Assembly: GCA_003694875.1 (NCBI GenBank)
Contig: RFJN01000458.1
Coordinates: 1-6,276, forward strand
Reading direction: 5' to 3'
Length of the DNA stretch: 6,276 bases
DNA from: Planctomycetota bacterium
GTDB taxonomy: Bacteria > Planctomycetota > J058 > J103
Shown here: in pieces, positions 5,887 through 6,276 of the stretch
Layout of the letters: every line of letters begins with the position of its first letter
Position numbering within the stretch: the stretch's first letter is position 1
Translations under genes and position numbers: made by a program
Notes under the pieces: model-generated
Databases searched by the model: none
The model's input: only the letters and a program-made list of their open reading frames with translations
What the model was told of the DNA's origin: nothing

Positions 5887-5895
5887 TGTGGACAA
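5887..5895 (-). promoter_or_regulatory. DnaA box TTGTCCACA
   Basis: Second exact copy of the nonamer, in tandem with the weaker box 11 nt to its left. Confidence 0.7.
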
Positions 5896-5962
5896 GTACG
5901 GATCGGCCCCCAAGTCGTGTCGCGCTACCGTCCTACAACCCGCCTCCCCCACCTTTCCACCG

Positions 5963-5971
5963 TTGCCCACA
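5963..5971 (+). promoter_or_regulatory. imperfect DnaA box TTGCCCACA
   Basis: One mismatch to the three exact boxes, in opposite orientation. It lies between the second and third exact copies. Confidence 0.45.
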
Positions 5972-6033
5972 AGCCCGAGCCTCCCACGGTCCGATAACCG
6001 TTGCAGAAGCCCGGTTCCACCGGACCCGGCGGC

Positions 6034-6042
6034 TGTGGACAA
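6034..6042 (-). promoter_or_regulatory. DnaA box TTGTCCACA closest to the AT-rich tract
   Basis: Third exact copy, 23 nt from the AT-rich tract at 6066-6085. A box set close to an AT-rich element is the usual arrangement for origin melting. Confidence 0.7.
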
Positions 6043-6065
6043 CGCGTGGAGAGCGCGACGAAGTG

Positions 6066-6085
6066 TCTTTTACATTTTATAACTT
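6066..6085. other. AT-rich tract, candidate DNA unwinding element
   Basis: Seventeen of 20 bases are A or T, the most AT-rich spot in the window. It contains TATAAC on the plus strand and TTATAAAATG on the minus strand, which could also serve as promoter -10 elements, but no matching -35 sequence is seen at the usual spacing on either strand. Confidence 0.6.
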
Positions 6086-6106
6086 GCGCCGTTCTCCCCG
6101 GGGTGC

Positions 6107-6126
6107 ACGAGTCGGTGACGAGTCGG
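6107..6126. repeat. tandem 9-bp direct repeat ACGAGTCGG
   Basis: Two exact copies (6107-6115 and 6118-6126) with an 11-nt period lie just right of the AT tract, flanked by TGC and CAC. The helical-turn spacing resembles protein-binding iterons, but two copies could also be chance. Confidence 0.45.
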
Positions 6127-6276
6127 CACGTCGCCGTCGCTCTCGCCGCGGCACCGCTGGAGCCGACGCCTCCGACAACGGGCGCTGCGCGGGCGGCGAC
6201 GGGGGCGGGCGCTACGCTGTGGGGCGGTCGGCGGGCTGCGGCGGCCCTGCGCGACGGACACCGGGACGGATCGCGC

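Larger units (their letters stand above)
5771..6126. other. oriC: candidate chromosomal replication origin (oriC-like) or dnaA-type control region
   Basis: This gene-free region holds three exact TTGTCCACA boxes on the minus strand (5777-5785, 5887-5895, 6034-6042), a near match TGTGGACGC at 5876-5884, and a plus-strand TTGCCCACA at 5963-5971. These match or closely resemble the DnaA box; the TTGTCCACA form is common in high-GC genomes. Beside the rightmost box is a 20-nt tract (6066-6085) with only three G/C bases in otherwise very GC-rich DNA, a likely unwinding element. By hand count the plus strand has 48 G and 72 C at 5881-6060 but 79 G and 61 C at 6101-6276, so strand bias changes sign across the AT tract. 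All genes to the left run leftward, away from it. It could instead be the autoregulated promoter of a dnaA gene beyond the right edge, and both may be true. Confidence 0.65.

Noticed and set aside
4606..6042. An upstream extension of the prfB frame to give 851 residues
   Set aside because: The extra part overlaps the CPBP protease in another frame and is unrelated to RF2. The ATG at 4605 gives the normal RF2 length.
5684..6082. A 132-codon plus-strand open frame
   Set aside because: It spans the DnaA boxes and AT tract, the translation is Pro/Arg-rich without pattern, and there is no convincing start signal.
6103..6276. A plus-strand frame open from GTG at 6103 to the right edge
   Set aside because: No ribosome binding site, no recognisable protein, and no clear codon preference. 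The possibility of a truncated gene cannot be fully excluded.
1..6276. CRISPR arrays, tRNA or rRNA genes, insertion sequences and U-run terminators
   Set aside because: I looked for regular spaced repeats, cloverleaf signatures, transposase motifs and GC stems followed by T-runs on both strands and found none I could support.

Overview
The window is very GC-rich bacterial DNA, and every gene I can support lies on the minus strand, reading right to left. The release factor resembles the Escherichia coli protein, and a CAAX-type protease of the exosortase-associated kind sits beside it. Together these suggest a high-GC proteobacterium, probably gammaproteobacterial, but taxonomy cannot be fixed from this stretch alone.

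Layout, right to left. Positions about 5450-6276 hold no convincing gene. About 5777-6126 looks like a replication origin or dnaA-type control region: three identical TTGTCCACA boxes on the minus strand, two or more weaker boxes, a 20-nt AT-rich tract at 6066-6085, and a sign change in G/C strand bias across that tract. Next come a CPBP-family membrane protease (about 4674-5366), prfB for release factor 2 (3487-4605), a secreted protein with a probable thioredoxin-like fold (2585-3523), and a 75-residue SelW/Rdx-family selenoprotein (2353-2580). A strong hairpin (2293-2326) follows, then glyA (960-2261), a secreted YdjY-domain protein (115-963), and the start of one more protein that runs off the left edge (1-125).

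The most notable item is the selenoprotein. Its reading frame contains an in-frame TGA at codon 11, placed exactly as the selenocysteine of a CxxU redox motif (Cys8-Ser-Ala-Sec11). A compact hairpin with the geometry of a bacterial SECIS element follows at once. Ordinary gene callers would miss this gene or truncate it. It has a strong ribosome binding site inside the last codons of the secreted thioredoxin-like gene, so the two are probably translationally coupled. Both lie behind prfB, whose product is the factor that competes for UGA codons.

prfB, the thioredoxin-like gene and the selenoprotein gene overlap or nearly abut and probably form one transcription unit. glyA, the YdjY gene and the partial gene are also joined by start/stop overlaps and form a second unit, which may or may not be separated from the first by the hairpin. 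All genes point away from the putative origin, consistent with leading-strand coding.
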